Counted from the stretch's first letter, positions 50,493 through 59,840 are shown. The stretch: DNA of 64,000 bases from an uncultured Lachnospiraceae bacterium (GCA_934352055.1 CAKRJY010000001.1:496001-560000); one strand, 5' to 3'. Program-made: numbers and translations. The notes: a model not told the origin generated them from the letters alone.

Positions 50493-53330
50493 CTAGTTAT
50501 CCTGCTCGAGATAACGCTTGACATATTGGCCGGTGTACGATGTTGGATGGGCTGCCACCTCTTCCGGTGTTCCACTCACCACTACCGTACCTCCGCGATC
50601 ACCACCATCCGGTCCCATATCAATGATATAATCTGCTGTCTTAATAACATCAAGATTGTGCTCAATCACAACCACTGTATTTCCACCTTCGGATAATTTC
50701 CGCAAAATCGTTACCAACTTGTTAACATCGTCAAAATGGAGTCCGGTTGTAGGTTCATCCAAGACATAGATCGTACGCCCTGTGCTTCTGCGGCTCAGCT
50801 CTGTTGCAAGCTTGATGCGCTGTGCCTCGCCACCGGAAAGCGTCGTCGATGGTTGTCCCAGCTTTACGTAAGACAGTCCCACATCATAAAGTGTCTGTAT
50901 TTTACGATGAATGGATGGCACATGTTCAAAGAAATGCAACGCCTCCTCTACTGTCATATCCAAAACATCATAGATGGATTTCCCTTTGTATTTTACCTCG
51001 AGTGTCTCACGGTTATATCGTTTCCCGCCGCACACCTCACAAGGTACATATACATCCGGCAAAAAGTGCATCTCGATTTTGATGATACCGTCGCCCGAAC
51101 ATGCCTCACATCGACCACCTTTTACATTAAAGCTAAAGCGGCCTTTGCTGTAGCCTCGCGCCTTTGCATCTGCTGTTGACGCAAACAGATCACGAATCAT
51201 ATCAAATACGCCGGTGTAAGTTGCCGGATTAGAACGCGGTGTTCGTCCAATCGGCGACTGGTCAATATCGATAATTTTATCTAGCTGCTCGATCCCTTCG
51301 ATGTCGTCATGTTTGCCCGGCACTTTATGCGCACGGTTTAATTCTTTTGCCAGACGTTTATACAAAATCTCATTTGTCAGAGAACTTTTTCCCGAACCGG
51401 ATACCCCTGTAATACAGGTCATAATCCCAAGCGGAATCTGCACATCAATATTTTTCAGGTTATTTTCACGCGCACCGCGGATGGTCAGATAACCGGTCGG
51501 CTGACGGCGTTCCTTTGGCACAGGAATAACCTTTTTCCCACTTAGATATGCGCCAGTAATGGAATTCGGATTTTTCATTACCTCCTGCGGTGTGCCAATC
51601 GCCACCACTTCGCCGCCATGTTTGCCGGCGCCCGGGCCAATATCCACCAGACAATCTGCCGCAAGCATGGTATCCTCATCGTGTTCTACCACAATCAGGG
51701 TGTTTCCAAGGTCACGCAATCCCTTTAACGAAGCCAGCAGCTTATCATTGTCCTTCTGATGAAGCCCGATACTTGGTTCGTCCAAAATATAGGCAACGCC
51801 CACCAAACCGGAGCCAATCTGTGTTGCCAGACGAATACGCTGTGCTTCTCCACCGGAAAGTGTACCGGTAGCGCGCGACAACGACAAATAATCCAGACCA
51901 ACATCCACCAAAAATCCCACGCGGCCACGGATTTCTTTTAAAATCTGATGCCCGATTTTGAGCTGCTGGTCACTCAGCTGCATCTGCTCCAAAAAGACCT
52001 GCAAATCACGAATCGGGATTTCTGTCATCTCGTAGATGTTTTTATCCGCAACGGTAACTGCCAGAGAAGACTGTTTCAAACGCTGACCTTTACATGTCGG
52101 ACACTTACAGATGTACATATATTCTTCGTATTCTTTTTTCATTGTCTCGGAATGTGTCTCCCGATAACGGCGGTTGACATTTGCAACCAAGCCCTCAAAA
52201 CAGATATCATAAACGCCCTCACCACGCTGACCCTTGTAGTGCACAGGAACAGTGCGGTCAAAACCGTAAATAAACTGGTGACGGATATCTTCCGGCAAAT
52301 CCTTATACGGCGTATCTAAGGAAAATCCGTATTCTTTTGACAGTGCCTCTAAAATCGCGTGGGTAAAACTCTTTTTATCGGAAGCGGATTGCCAGCCCAT
52401 GACCGCTACACAGCCTTCGTTGAAACTAAGGCGTTTGTCCGGAATCATGAGTTCCTCATCAAACTCCATCTTAAAGCCAAGTCCAAAACATTCCGGGCAG
52501 GCACCAAATGGGTTGTTGAAAGAAAAGCTGCGCGGTTCCACCTCGTCCACACTGATGCCGCAATCCGGACAGGCAAATCCCTCCGACATCATAAAATTCT
52601 CTCCATCAATCACATCGATTTCCACCAGACCTGAAGTCAGATGCAGGACATTTTCAATGGAATCCGTCAGACGTTTTTCAATGCCTTCCTTTACCACAAG
52701 ACGATCGACAACAATTTCGATGTTATGCTTGATATTCTTTTCAAGAACGATTTCCTCTGACAAATCATATAAGTTGCCATCCACAATCACGCGGACATAG
52801 CCACTCTTTTTTGCCTTGGCAAACAGTTTTTCATGCGTTCCTTTTCGCCCACGCACCACCGGTGCCAGCACCTGTATCTTGGTACGTTCCGGCAAAGCCA
52901 TAATGCGGTCAACCATCTGATCTACGGTCTGCTTGCGGATTTCGCGCCCACATTTTGGGCAATGCGGCACACCGATACGTGCATAAAGCAAGCGGAAATA
53001 ATCATATATTTCAGTCACTGTTCCCACCGTTGAACGAGGGTTGTGATTGGTCGATTTCTGGTCGATCGAAATCGCCGGCGGCAAACCCTCGATTTTTTCA
53101 ACATCCGGCTTTTCCATCTGTCCTAAAAACTGGCGGGAATACGAGGACAGTGACTCCATATAGCGTCTTTGCCCCTCCGCAAAAATCGTATCAAATGCCA
53201 GCGACGATTTGCCGGATCCACTCAAACCGGTCAGAACCGTAAAGGAGTCGCGTGGAATGTCCAGGCTGATGTTTTTTAGGTTGTGTACATTTGCCCCTCG
53301 GATTTTTATATATTTTCTAGTGTCTTTCAT
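50493..53330 (-). CDS. uvrA: excinuclease ABC subunit A
   Basis: The frame opens at 53372 inside uvrB; the ATG at 53330 (MKDTRKYIKIRGANVHNLKN) follows GAGG and gives 945 residues. Two ABC ATPase halves: Walker A VLTGLSGSGKSSLAFDT and TCITGVSGSGKSSLTNEI, signatures TLSGGEAQRI twice, Walker B in VAYILDEPSIGLHQKD and IYVLDEPTTGLHFDD. Zinc-finger cysteines are in CPDCGISVDEV with CPECFG and in CEACSGDGIIKIEMHF with CEVCGG. It recognises damage and loads UvrB in nucleotide excision repair. Thirty-one bases after uvrB, one unit. Confidence 0.97.
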   Translation of the reverse strand: MKDTRKYIKIRGANVHNLKNISLDIPRDSFTVLTGLSGSGKSSLAFDTIFAEGQRRYMESLSSYSRQFLGQMEKPDVEKIEGLPPAISIDQKSTNHNPRSTVGTVTEIYDYFRLLYARIGVPHCPKCGREIRKQTVDQMVDRIMALPERTKIQVLAPVVRGRKGTHEKLFAKAKKSGYVRVIVDGNLYDLSEEIVLEKNIKHNIEIVVDRLVVKEGIEKRLTDSIENVLHLTSGLVEIDVIDGENFMMSEGFACPDCGISVDEVEPRSFSFNNPFGACPECFGLGFKMEFDEELMIPDKRLSFNEGCVAVMGWQSASDKKSFTHAILEALSKEYGFSLDTPYKDLPEDIRHQFIYGFDRTVPVHYKGQRGEGVYDICFEGLVANVNRRYRETHSETMKKEYEEYMYICKCPTCKGQRLKQSSLAVTVADKNIYEMTEIPIRDLQVFLEQMQLSDQQLKIGHQILKEIRGRVGFLVDVGLDYLSLSRATGTLSGGEAQRIRLATQIGSGLVGVAYILDEPSIGLHQKDNDKLLASLKGLRDLGNTLIVVEHDEDTMLAADCLVDIGPGAGKHGGEVVAIGTPQEVMKNPNSITGAYLSGKKVIPVPKERRQPTGYLTIRGARENNLKNIDVQIPLGIMTCITGVSGSGKSSLTNEILYKRLAKELNRAHKVPGKHDDIEGIEQLDKIIDIDQSPIGRTPRSNPATYTGVFDMIRDLFASTADAKARGYSKGRFSFNVKGGRCEACSGDGIIKIEMHFLPDVYVPCEVCGGKRYNRETLEVKYKGKSIYDVLDMTVEEALHFFEHVPSIHRKIQTLYDVGLSYVKLGQPSTTLSGGEAQRIKLATELSRRSTGRTIYVLDEPTTGLHFDDVNKLVTILRKLSEGGNTVVVIEHNLDVIKTADYIIDMGPDGGDRGGTVVVSGTPEEVAAHPTSYTGQYVKRYLEQDN

Positions 53331-53361
53331 AGTTGTAAACCTCGATTTTGTTGGTATTAAA

Positions 53362-55344
53362 TCACATGTCACGTAGCATATTCTTCAGTTCGATGAGACG
53401 GTCACGATACTCCGCCGCTGCCTCGAAGTTCAGATCTGCTGCCGCTTTTTCCATCTTTTTCTTAATCTCTTTGATGTGTTTTTCCAGTTCTTCCTGCGTC
53501 ATCTCTTCGGCATCGCGCTCAAACTGCATTTCTTCCTTTGCCACATCCTTAGATATACGAATCAAATCGCGAACAGACTTTTGAATGGTTTGCGGTGTAA
53601 TGCCATGGGCTTCATTATAAGCCTGCTGGATTTGCCTACGGCGTGATGTCTCATCCAGTGCCAGGCGCATCGAATCCGTAATCTTATCTGCATACATGAT
53701 AACGTGACCGGAAGCATTACGCGCCGCACGTCCAATGGTCTGAATCAATGAACGTTCCGAACGAAGGAATCCTTCTTTATCCGCATCTAAAATTGCAACC
53801 AGTGTAATCTCCGGAATATCTAGTCCTTCTCGCAGCAGGTTGATTCCCACCAGCACATCGAATACGTCCAAACGCAGATCTCGTATGATTTCCGCTCGTT
53901 CCATCGTATCAATGTCAGAGTGCATATATTTTACGCGGATGCCAAGCTCTGCCATATAATCTGTCAAATCTTCTGCCATGCGCTTTGTCAGCGTCGTAAT
54001 CAGCACTTTATTATGTTGCGCTGTCTCCTTACGAATCTCACCAATCAAGTCATCAATCTGTCCTTCGATTGGGCGCACTTCCACTTCCGGATCCAAAAGT
54101 CCCGTCGGGCGAATCACCTGTTCTGCGCGCAGCATCTCATGTTCTTCTTCATACTCTGCCGGTGTAGCAGAAACAAATAAAATCTGGTCGATTTTTGACT
54201 CAAATTCGCCAAAATTCAGTGGACGGTTATCGAGTGCTGACGGCAGACGGAATCCATAATCAACAAGAGTTGTCTTACGTGCTCTGTCACCGGCATACAT
54301 ACCACGCACCTGCGGCAGTGTAATGTGGGATTCATCTACAATAATCAGAAAATCATCTTTAAAATAATCCAACAGACATTGCGGTGGTTCTCCCGGCAAC
54401 TGGTTTGTCAAATGGCGGGAATAATTCTCAATGCCACTGCAAAATCCTGTTTCACGTAGCATCTCCACATCAAAATTTGTTCGTTCTGCAATACGCTGTG
54501 CCTCAATCAACTTATCTTCGCCTTTAAAAAAGCGGACACGCTCTTCCAACTCTTCTTCAATCTCCTGACATGCCTTGTTGATTTTTTCCTGTGGCACAAC
54601 ATAGTGTGATGCCGGAAAAATCGCAACATGGTTGAGTTCACAGCGTACTTCCATCGTCAATGCATCCAGCTCACTGATGCGGTCAATCTCATCTCCAAAA
54701 AACTCGACGCGATATGCATAATCTGAGGTGTCTGCCGGTATGATTTCCAGTACATCCCCTCGCACGCGAAACGTTCCACGCGTAAAATCCATATCATTGC
54801 GCATATATTGCATATCCACCAATTGGCGAATGACTTCATCCCGGTCTTTTTCGTCGCCCGGGCGTAGCGAAACCATCATATTCTGGTAATCATCCGGACT
54901 ACCAATACCATAAATACAAGAAACAGAAGAGATGATAATCACGTCCTTGCGTTCCGTCAGCGCCGCCGTAGCTGACAAACGCAGCTTGTCGATTTCGTCA
55001 TTGATCGACGAGTCTTTCGCAATATACGTATCGGTCGATGGCACATAAGCCTCCGGCTGATAATAGTCGTAGTAGGAGACAAAGTATTCCACCGCATTGT
55101 TCGGGAAAAACTCTTTGAATTCACCATACAACTGCGTCGCAAGCGTCTTGTTGTGCGCAATGATGAGTGTCGGCTTATTCAGTTGTTGTATTACATTTGC
55201 CATTGTAAACGTCTTACCTGAGCCGGTCACACCAAGCAGTGTCTGGCACTGATTCCCCTCGCGAAACCCTTTCACAAGCTCTGCAATCGCCTGTGGCTGA
55301 TCGCCGGTCGGTTCAAACTTAGAATGCAATTCAAAATGATCCAT
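53362..55344 (-). CDS. uvrB: excinuclease ABC subunit B
   Basis: 660 residues. FELHSKFEPTGDQPQAIAEL, Walker A LLGVTGSGKTFTMANVI, the beta-hairpin region YYDYYQPEAYVPSTDTYIAK, DFLIIVDESHITLPQVRGMY (DESH box), and helicase motifs V/VI in LLREGLDIPEITLVAILD and RSLIQTIGRAARNASG. The C-terminal UVR domain (IKKKMEKAAADLNFEAAAEYRD) contacts UvrC. UvrB verifies damage. A LexA-type box lies about 95 bp upstream, so SOS control is likely. Confidence 0.97.
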   Translation of the reverse strand: MDHFELHSKFEPTGDQPQAIAELVKGFREGNQCQTLLGVTGSGKTFTMANVIQQLNKPTLIIAHNKTLATQLYGEFKEFFPNNAVEYFVSYYDYYQPEAYVPSTDTYIAKDSSINDEIDKLRLSATAALTERKDVIIISSVSCIYGIGSPDDYQNMMVSLRPGDEKDRDEVIRQLVDMQYMRNDMDFTRGTFRVRGDVLEIIPADTSDYAYRVEFFGDEIDRISELDALTMEVRCELNHVAIFPASHYVVPQEKINKACQEIEEELEERVRFFKGEDKLIEAQRIAERTNFDVEMLRETGFCSGIENYSRHLTNQLPGEPPQCLLDYFKDDFLIIVDESHITLPQVRGMYAGDRARKTTLVDYGFRLPSALDNRPLNFGEFESKIDQILFVSATPAEYEEEHEMLRAEQVIRPTGLLDPEVEVRPIEGQIDDLIGEIRKETAQHNKVLITTLTKRMAEDLTDYMAELGIRVKYMHSDIDTMERAEIIRDLRLDVFDVLVGINLLREGLDIPEITLVAILDADKEGFLRSERSLIQTIGRAARNASGHVIMYADKITDSMRLALDETSRRRQIQQAYNEAHGITPQTIQKSVRDLIRISKDVAKEEMQFERDAEEMTQEELEKHIKEIKKKMEKAAADLNFEAAAEYRDRLIELKNMLRDM

Positions 55345-55389
55345 ATCCTACTCCTGATTCCACTTTTATCATGTTCCTTTTCATTCATT

Positions 55390-55398
55390 ATTATAGCA
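55390..55398 (-). promoter_or_regulatory. extended -10 promoter element of uvrB
   Basis: Minus strand TGC-TATAAT (55398-55390), 45 bp before the uvrB ATG. The -35 region 17 bases further up (ATATAC) is poor, as is common with extended -10 promoters. Confidence 0.6.
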
Positions 55399-55423
55399 AA
55401 CATTTTCCGAATGTATATAGAAA
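55398..55423. repeat. direct repeat A (uvrB promoter side)
   Basis: AAACATTTTCCGAATGTATATAGA here recurs at 55875-55897 with one base missing. The two copies flank the 51-bp hairpin array and its terminator. Confidence 0.7.
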
Positions 55424-55429
55424 TGCGCG

Positions 55430-55458
55430 AAAAAAGGAACAAATGTTCTATTTGTTCC
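55430..55458 (-). promoter_or_regulatory. LexA (SOS) box within a terminator-like hairpin
   Basis: GAAC-AAAT-GTTC at 55437-55448 matches the Gram-positive SOS core GAAC-N4-GTTC, upstream of uvrB. The same bases are the left part of a 9-bp stem GGAACAAAT/ATTTGTTCC (55436-55444, 55450-55458) with T6 on the minus strand (55435-55430) and T6 on the plus strand after 55458, so it can also act as a bidirectional terminator. Confidence 0.6.
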
Positions 55459-55486
55459 TTTTTTCTTTCCATTACGGCGGCCTTGC

Positions 55487-55728
55487 CTGGGTATTACGCT
55501 TGTTTTTCCGCTCTCATACCCACTACAGCATTCTTCTCTGGGTATCACGCTTGCTTTTCTGCTCTCATACCCACTACTCCACTCTGTTCTGGGTATCAGA
55601 CTTACTTTTCACTCTCTCATACCCACTACTCCACTCTGCTCTGGGTATCACACTTACTTTTCTGCTCTCATACCCACTACTCCACTCTGCTCTGGGTATC
55701 ACGCTTGCTTTTCTGCGCTCATACCCAC
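55487..55728. repeat. 51-bp tandem repeat, five units, each with an inverted repeat
   Basis: Units start with CTGGGTAT at 55487, 55538, 55589, 55641 and 55692. Periods are 51, 51, 52 and 51 bases. Every unit keeps TGGGTAT, 21 bases, ATACCCA, so it can form a 7-bp stem on either strand, while the loop varies. The extra base in the third unit breaks any long frame, so I consider it non-coding. It occupies most of the otherwise gene-free stretch 55345-56025. Confidence 0.88.
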
Positions 55729-55874
55729 ATAGGCGCTCATAACAAAATTTCTTAAGAAGCACAGGCAGAAATAAACAAAACGACAGCCTCCCCCCAAAAA
55801 CTGCGGCTAACATTTCAATTATTCTGGAACTGTTTCCCTAATGGGACATCAGAACATTATCCAAAATGATACAT

Positions 55875-55897
55875 AAACATTTTCCGAAGTATATAGA
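55875..55897. repeat. direct repeat B (yitT side)
   Basis: Second copy of the element at 55398-55423 (AAACATTTTCCGAAGTATATAGA), one base shorter, just upstream of the yitT promoter. Confidence 0.7.
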
Positions 55898-55904
55898 TAC
55901 ACTA

Positions 55905-55934
55905 TTGTTATTTTCCCCTGTTTTGTCATATAAT
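55905..55934 (+). promoter_or_regulatory. sigma-A-type promoter of the YitT-family gene
   Basis: TTGTTA (55905-55910), 18-base spacer, TATAAT (55929-55934); leader about 85 nt to the ATG at 56026, with AAGGA before the start. Confidence 0.65.
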
Positions 55935-56025
55935 AGCAGACATGTGATGTTTTTTGCATTTATGCACATATCTAATACATACCCCCAAACATAATCATTT
56001 TACATAGAATAGAAAGGACATTAAC

Positions 56026-56913
56026 ATGAACAGAAAATCCAAAGAAGTCATTCGATTGATTATGATTCTAATCGGAAATATCTTAGACTCTGCCGGTTTC
56101 GTTTTATTTGTATCCGGCTCTGGTCTGATTACCGGAGGTACATCGGGTATCGGCCTGTTTCTGAGCAGACAGACTGGCGTGCCGACTTCAGTATACGTCT
56201 TTATCATCAATGCCATTATGCTTTTGGTCGGCCTTATTTTTCTTGGAAAGCGTTTTGCCATTTCCACCATTTTAAGCACATTTTGTTATCCATTATCGAT
56301 GGCTGTTATGGAGCATGTACTCCACGGACAGTCTCTGACCGATGATATTTTCCTCTGCACCATCATGGGTGGTATCCTCATCGGTACCGGTGTAGGACTT
56401 GTCATCCGTGCAGGCGCTTCCTCCGGAGGTATGGATATTCCGCCACTGATCATGAACAAATATCTGCGTTTACCACTTTCTACCGGCGTATATATGGTTG
56501 ATTTTATCATCCTGGCTCTGCAGGCTTTACAGACACCGGGCGACAATGTACTCTACGGTGTTGTACTCGTAATTGTTTATTCTGTGCTGATTGAAAAGAT
56601 CAGTCTGATTGGTAAGAGCCGCGTAGAAGTTCAGATTGTATCGGATAAGAGCGACGAAATCCGCCAGTTCATCCTGCGCGATCTCGATCGCGGTGTCACG
56701 ATGATGAAAGGTCGTTCCGGTTATCTCGGCAAAGATGTGGAAGTTGTTATGTCTGTCATCTCCAGCCGTCAGTTAAGCCGTGTAGAACGTGTTGTCCACG
56801 AAATGGACCCTACCGCTTTTATGGTTGTCAATCGTGTAAGTGCCGTTGTTGGAGAAGGCTTTACGTATCCCGCTGCGCCAGATCCTGTCGTAGAAGAAAC
56901 AAGCGCACCATAA
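56026..56913 (+). CDS. YitT/DUF2179-family membrane protein
   Basis: 295 residues. Five to six membrane segments in the first 180 residues, with GNILDSAGFVLFVSGSGLIT, GGTSGIGLFLSRQTGVPTSV, LSTFCYPLSMAVME, GGILIGTGVGLVIRAGASSGG and MDIPPLIMNKY, as in YitT/YvjA/YqfU proteins. A soluble DUF2179 domain follows (VEVQIVSDKSDEIRQFIL, GRSGYLGKDVEVVMSVISSR). The family is widespread in Firmicutes and its function is not settled. The last codons and stop are part of a 35-bp tandem repeat. Confidence 0.88.
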   Translation: MNRKSKEVIRLIMILIGNILDSAGFVLFVSGSGLITGGTSGIGLFLSRQTGVPTSVYVFIINAIMLLVGLIFLGKRFAISTILSTFCYPLSMAVMEHVLHGQSLTDDIFLCTIMGGILIGTGVGLVIRAGASSGGMDIPPLIMNKYLRLPLSTGVYMVDFIILALQALQTPGDNVLYGVVLVIVYSVLIEKISLIGKSRVEVQIVSDKSDEIRQFILRDLDRGVTMMKGRSGYLGKDVEVVMSVISSRQLSRVERVVHEMDPTAFMVVNRVSAVVGEGFTYPAAPDPVVEETSAP

Positions 56914-56996
56914 CATCATCCTGCTGCAGAAAAACGAGCGCACCGTAACATCATCCTGCTGCAGAAAAACAAGCGCACCATAATATCATCCTGCAG
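56897..56996. repeat. 35-bp tandem repeat spanning the yitT stop codon
   Basis: Two full units and one partial. The unit AACAAGCGCACCATAA then CATCATCCTGCTGCAG starts in the last codons of yitT; copies begin at about 56897, 56932 and 56967. Only the first copy's stop is used. Confidence 0.85.
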
Positions 56997-57028
56997 ATTT
57001 TCCTGCATATGATGATAATGATGCATGC

Positions 57029-57047
57029 AAACCCTCTGGGTTTTTGT
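57029..57047 (+). terminator. short terminator after yitT
   Basis: AAACCC-TCT-GGGTTT followed by TTG on the plus strand; a short stem in a T-rich context, about 115 bases after the stop. Confidence 0.5.
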
Positions 57048-57048
57048 C

Positions 57049-57094
57049 AAAAAAAGGAAGTACATTCATTGCTGAAATGTACTTCCTCTTTTTT
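57049..57094 (-). terminator. secA terminator, bidirectional hairpin
   Basis: Perfect 12-bp stem AGGAAGTACATT/AATGTACTTCCT (57055-57066 and 57076-57087), loop CATTGCTGA, with a T tract on either side (T7 on the minus strand). It serves secA and can also stop plus-strand transcription from yitT. Confidence 0.85.
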
Positions 57095-57160
57095 GACCTT
57101 AATCGTCATTTTCTTTATTCATTTCTTTTGTCTCATGCAAGAAGCCTTGCAACAGACATC

Positions 57161-59731
57161 TTATGCTTTACGTCCACAGCACTGCTTATATTTCAAGCCA
57201 CTGCCACATGGACATGGATCGTTTGGATATACTTTAACGTTGGCGCGCTTCTTTGGTGCCTTTGTTGCAGTCTCATCCTTGTTCGTTCCGGTAACCTTTG
57301 CCACCTCTTCACGTTCCACCTTTTTCTCAATACGGATACGATAAAGCATCTGTACTGTCTCGGTACGAATAGCTTCGTTCATGGCATCTAACATATCATA
57401 ACTTGCCATCTTATATTCGTCGATTGGGTTACGCTGTGCAAATGCCTGCATACCAATACCCTGACGCAACTGATCCATATCATCGATTTCTTCCATCCAC
57501 TTACGGTCAATCACACGCAGCAAGATTACACGTTCAATCTCACGGAATGCTTCCGGTGTTGGGAATTCAGCTTCCTTCGCAGCATATAAGCTGTTTGCTT
57601 CTTCCGTCAACTTGTCAATCAACTGTTTTGTATTCTTTACGCCTTCTAGTGTCTCTGATGTAATTGGCTGCAATGGAATAATCTGGCGGATAACACGATT
57701 GAGTTCTGCAAGATCCCAATCTTCTGCTGCCACTTCATCGGTACAGCACATATTGACGCTATCACTGACTTTATCTGCAATCATAGAAAGAATCTGATCT
57801 TTCATGTTCTCACCTTCAAGAACACGACGACGCTGTGCGTAAATCAATTCTCTCTGCTCATTCATAACCTGATCGTACTCCAGCAAATTCTTACGAATAC
57901 CGAAGTTGTTACTCTCGATCTTCTTCTGTGCCTTTTCGATGGCATCACTCAGCATCTTATGCTGAATCTGTTCATTTTCCGGAACACCCAGAGAATTGAA
58001 CATGGTAATTAATTTCTCAGATCCAAACAGACGCATCAGATCATCTTCCAGAGAAATGAAGAACTGTGACTGTCCCGGATCTCCCTGACGACCTGCACGA
58101 CCACGCAACTGGTTATCAATACGACGGGATTCATGACGCTCTGTACCAACGATTTTCAGACCGCCTGCTGCCTTAGCTTCATCATCCAGCTTAATATCCG
58201 TACCACGACCAGCCATGTTTGTCGCGATGGTAACCGCTCCATGGCGGCCTGCTTCTGCTACAATCTGTGCTTCTTTCTCATGGAATTTTGCATTTAACAC
58301 ATTATGTGGAATGCCTTCCTTATTGAGAAGTCTGCTGATTTCTTCTGAAATATCAATCGTAATGGTACCAACCAGTACCGGCTGTCCCTTTGCATAGGCT
58401 TCCTTTACTTCCTCAACAACTGCATGGTATTTTTCTTTTTTTGTCTTATATACGGCATCATCGAGATCTTTTCTGGCAACCGGCTTGTTTGTCGGGATTT
58501 CAACAACGTCCATACCATAAATATCACGGAATTCCTGCTCTTCTGTCAGGGCAGTACCCGTCATACCACTCTTCTTGTCATACTTGTTAAAGAAGTTCTG
58601 GAATGTAATATTTGCAAGTGTCATGCTCTCACGCTTCACCTGCACATGTTCTTTTGCCTCAATCGCCTGATGCAATCCGTCTGAATAACGACGGCCCGGC
58701 ATAATACGACCGGTAAAACTATCTACAATCAGTACCTGATCATCCGATACCACGTAATCCTGATCGCGGAACATCAAATTATTTGCACGAAGTGCCAAAA
58801 TCACATTATGCTGTAACTCCAGATTCTCCGGATCAGATAAGTTATCAATGTGGAAGAACTCTTCGACTTTTTTTGTTCCTTCCTGTGTCAGGCTGACAAC
58901 TTTATCTTTTTCGTTAACGATAAAATCGCCTGTCTCTTCCTGCTCGATTCCCATGATTGCATCCATCTTGGAAAATTCCGGCAAATCTTCACCACGCTTC
59001 AACTGCTTTGCAAGCATATCGCACAATTCATATAACTTGGTTGATTTGTTGCTCTGTCCGGAAATAATAAGTGGTGTTCTCGCCTCATCAATAAGTACGG
59101 AATCGACCTCATCGATGATGGCATAATGCAATCCACGCTGTACGAGCTGTTCCTGCTGCACAACCATGTTGTCACGCAGATAATCAAATCCCAATTCGTT
59201 ATTGGTAATATATGTGATGTCACAATTGTAAGCCGCCTGGCGCTCTTCACGTGAAATATCATTCAGCACAACACCAACCGTCAGACCGAGGAATTCATGT
59301 ACCTTTCCCATCCATTCCGCATCACGTTTTGCCAGATAATCATTAACCGTTACAATATGAACGCCCTGTCCTTCCAGCGCATTCAAATATGCCGGCAAAG
59401 TAGAAACAAGTGTCTTACCTTCACCAGTCTTCATCTCCGCGATACGTCCCTGGTGAAGAATAACGCCACCAATCAATTGCACACGGAAATGCTCCATACC
59501 AAGCACACGGCGAGCAGCTTCACGCACCGTCGCATATGCTTCCGGCAACAGATCATCCAGTGTCTCCCCCTCTGCTAAGCGCTTTTTGTATTCGTCCGTC
59601 TTAGCACGTAATTCATCGTCGCTGAGCGCAACCATATCGTCCCGCATACTCTCGATCTTATCTACAATCGGATAAATTCGCTTTAACTCATGTTCACTAT
59701 GTGTTCCAAATATCTTGTCAAACAGACCCAT
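57161..59731 (-). CDS. secA: preprotein translocase ATPase SecA
   Basis: The frame opens at a TTG at 59818, but the ATG at 59731 (MGLFDKIFGTHSEHELKR) with AAGGAG six bases upstream is the start, giving 856 residues. IAEMKTGEGKTLVSTLPAYL is Walker A, YAIIDEVDSVLIDEARTPL the DEAD-like box, ATNMAGRGTDIKLDD and RQGDPGQSQFFISLEDDLM the second motor domain, and the C-terminal CPCGSGLKYKQCC the zinc/SecB-type tail. It drives Sec-dependent export. It diverges from the TSCPD gene. Confidence 0.97.
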   Translation of the reverse strand: MGLFDKIFGTHSEHELKRIYPIVDKIESMRDDMVALSDDELRAKTDEYKKRLAEGETLDDLLPEAYATVREAARRVLGMEHFRVQLIGGVILHQGRIAEMKTGEGKTLVSTLPAYLNALEGQGVHIVTVNDYLAKRDAEWMGKVHEFLGLTVGVVLNDISREERQAAYNCDITYITNNELGFDYLRDNMVVQQEQLVQRGLHYAIIDEVDSVLIDEARTPLIISGQSNKSTKLYELCDMLAKQLKRGEDLPEFSKMDAIMGIEQEETGDFIVNEKDKVVSLTQEGTKKVEEFFHIDNLSDPENLELQHNVILALRANNLMFRDQDYVVSDDQVLIVDSFTGRIMPGRRYSDGLHQAIEAKEHVQVKRESMTLANITFQNFFNKYDKKSGMTGTALTEEQEFRDIYGMDVVEIPTNKPVARKDLDDAVYKTKKEKYHAVVEEVKEAYAKGQPVLVGTITIDISEEISRLLNKEGIPHNVLNAKFHEKEAQIVAEAGRHGAVTIATNMAGRGTDIKLDDEAKAAGGLKIVGTERHESRRIDNQLRGRAGRQGDPGQSQFFISLEDDLMRLFGSEKLITMFNSLGVPENEQIQHKMLSDAIEKAQKKIESNNFGIRKNLLEYDQVMNEQRELIYAQRRRVLEGENMKDQILSMIADKVSDSVNMCCTDEVAAEDWDLAELNRVIRQIIPLQPITSETLEGVKNTKQLIDKLTEEANSLYAAKEAEFPTPEAFREIERVILLRVIDRKWMEEIDDMDQLRQGIGMQAFAQRNPIDEYKMASYDMLDAMNEAIRTETVQMLYRIRIEKKVEREEVAKVTGTNKDETATKAPKKRANVKVYPNDPCPCGSGLKYKQCCGRKA

Positions 59732-59789
59732 GTTTTTCTCCTTAACTTCATTCCTTCTTGTGGTACATGCGTTGTACCCACATGGCGTT

Positions 59790-59818
59790 ATTGTAACACT
59801 CTTTCCCCATAGAAACAA
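59790..59818 (-). promoter_or_regulatory. sigma-A-type promoter of secA
   Basis: Minus strand: TTGTTT (59818-59813), 17-base spacer, TACAAT (59795-59790), about 60 bp before the ATG. Confidence 0.7.
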
Positions 59819-59840
59819 TAAAAACAGGCGATTTTATATC

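Noticed and set aside
55487..55728. CRISPR array
   Set aside because: The units are tandem with no unique spacers between identical repeats, and there are no cas genes.
55324..55755. Open frames of 123-143 codons on the plus strand and 79 codons on the minus strand across the 51-bp array
   Set aside because: They only exist because the unit length is mostly a multiple of three; the 52-base unit breaks the frames, there is no Shine-Dalgarno sequence and the product is low-complexity.
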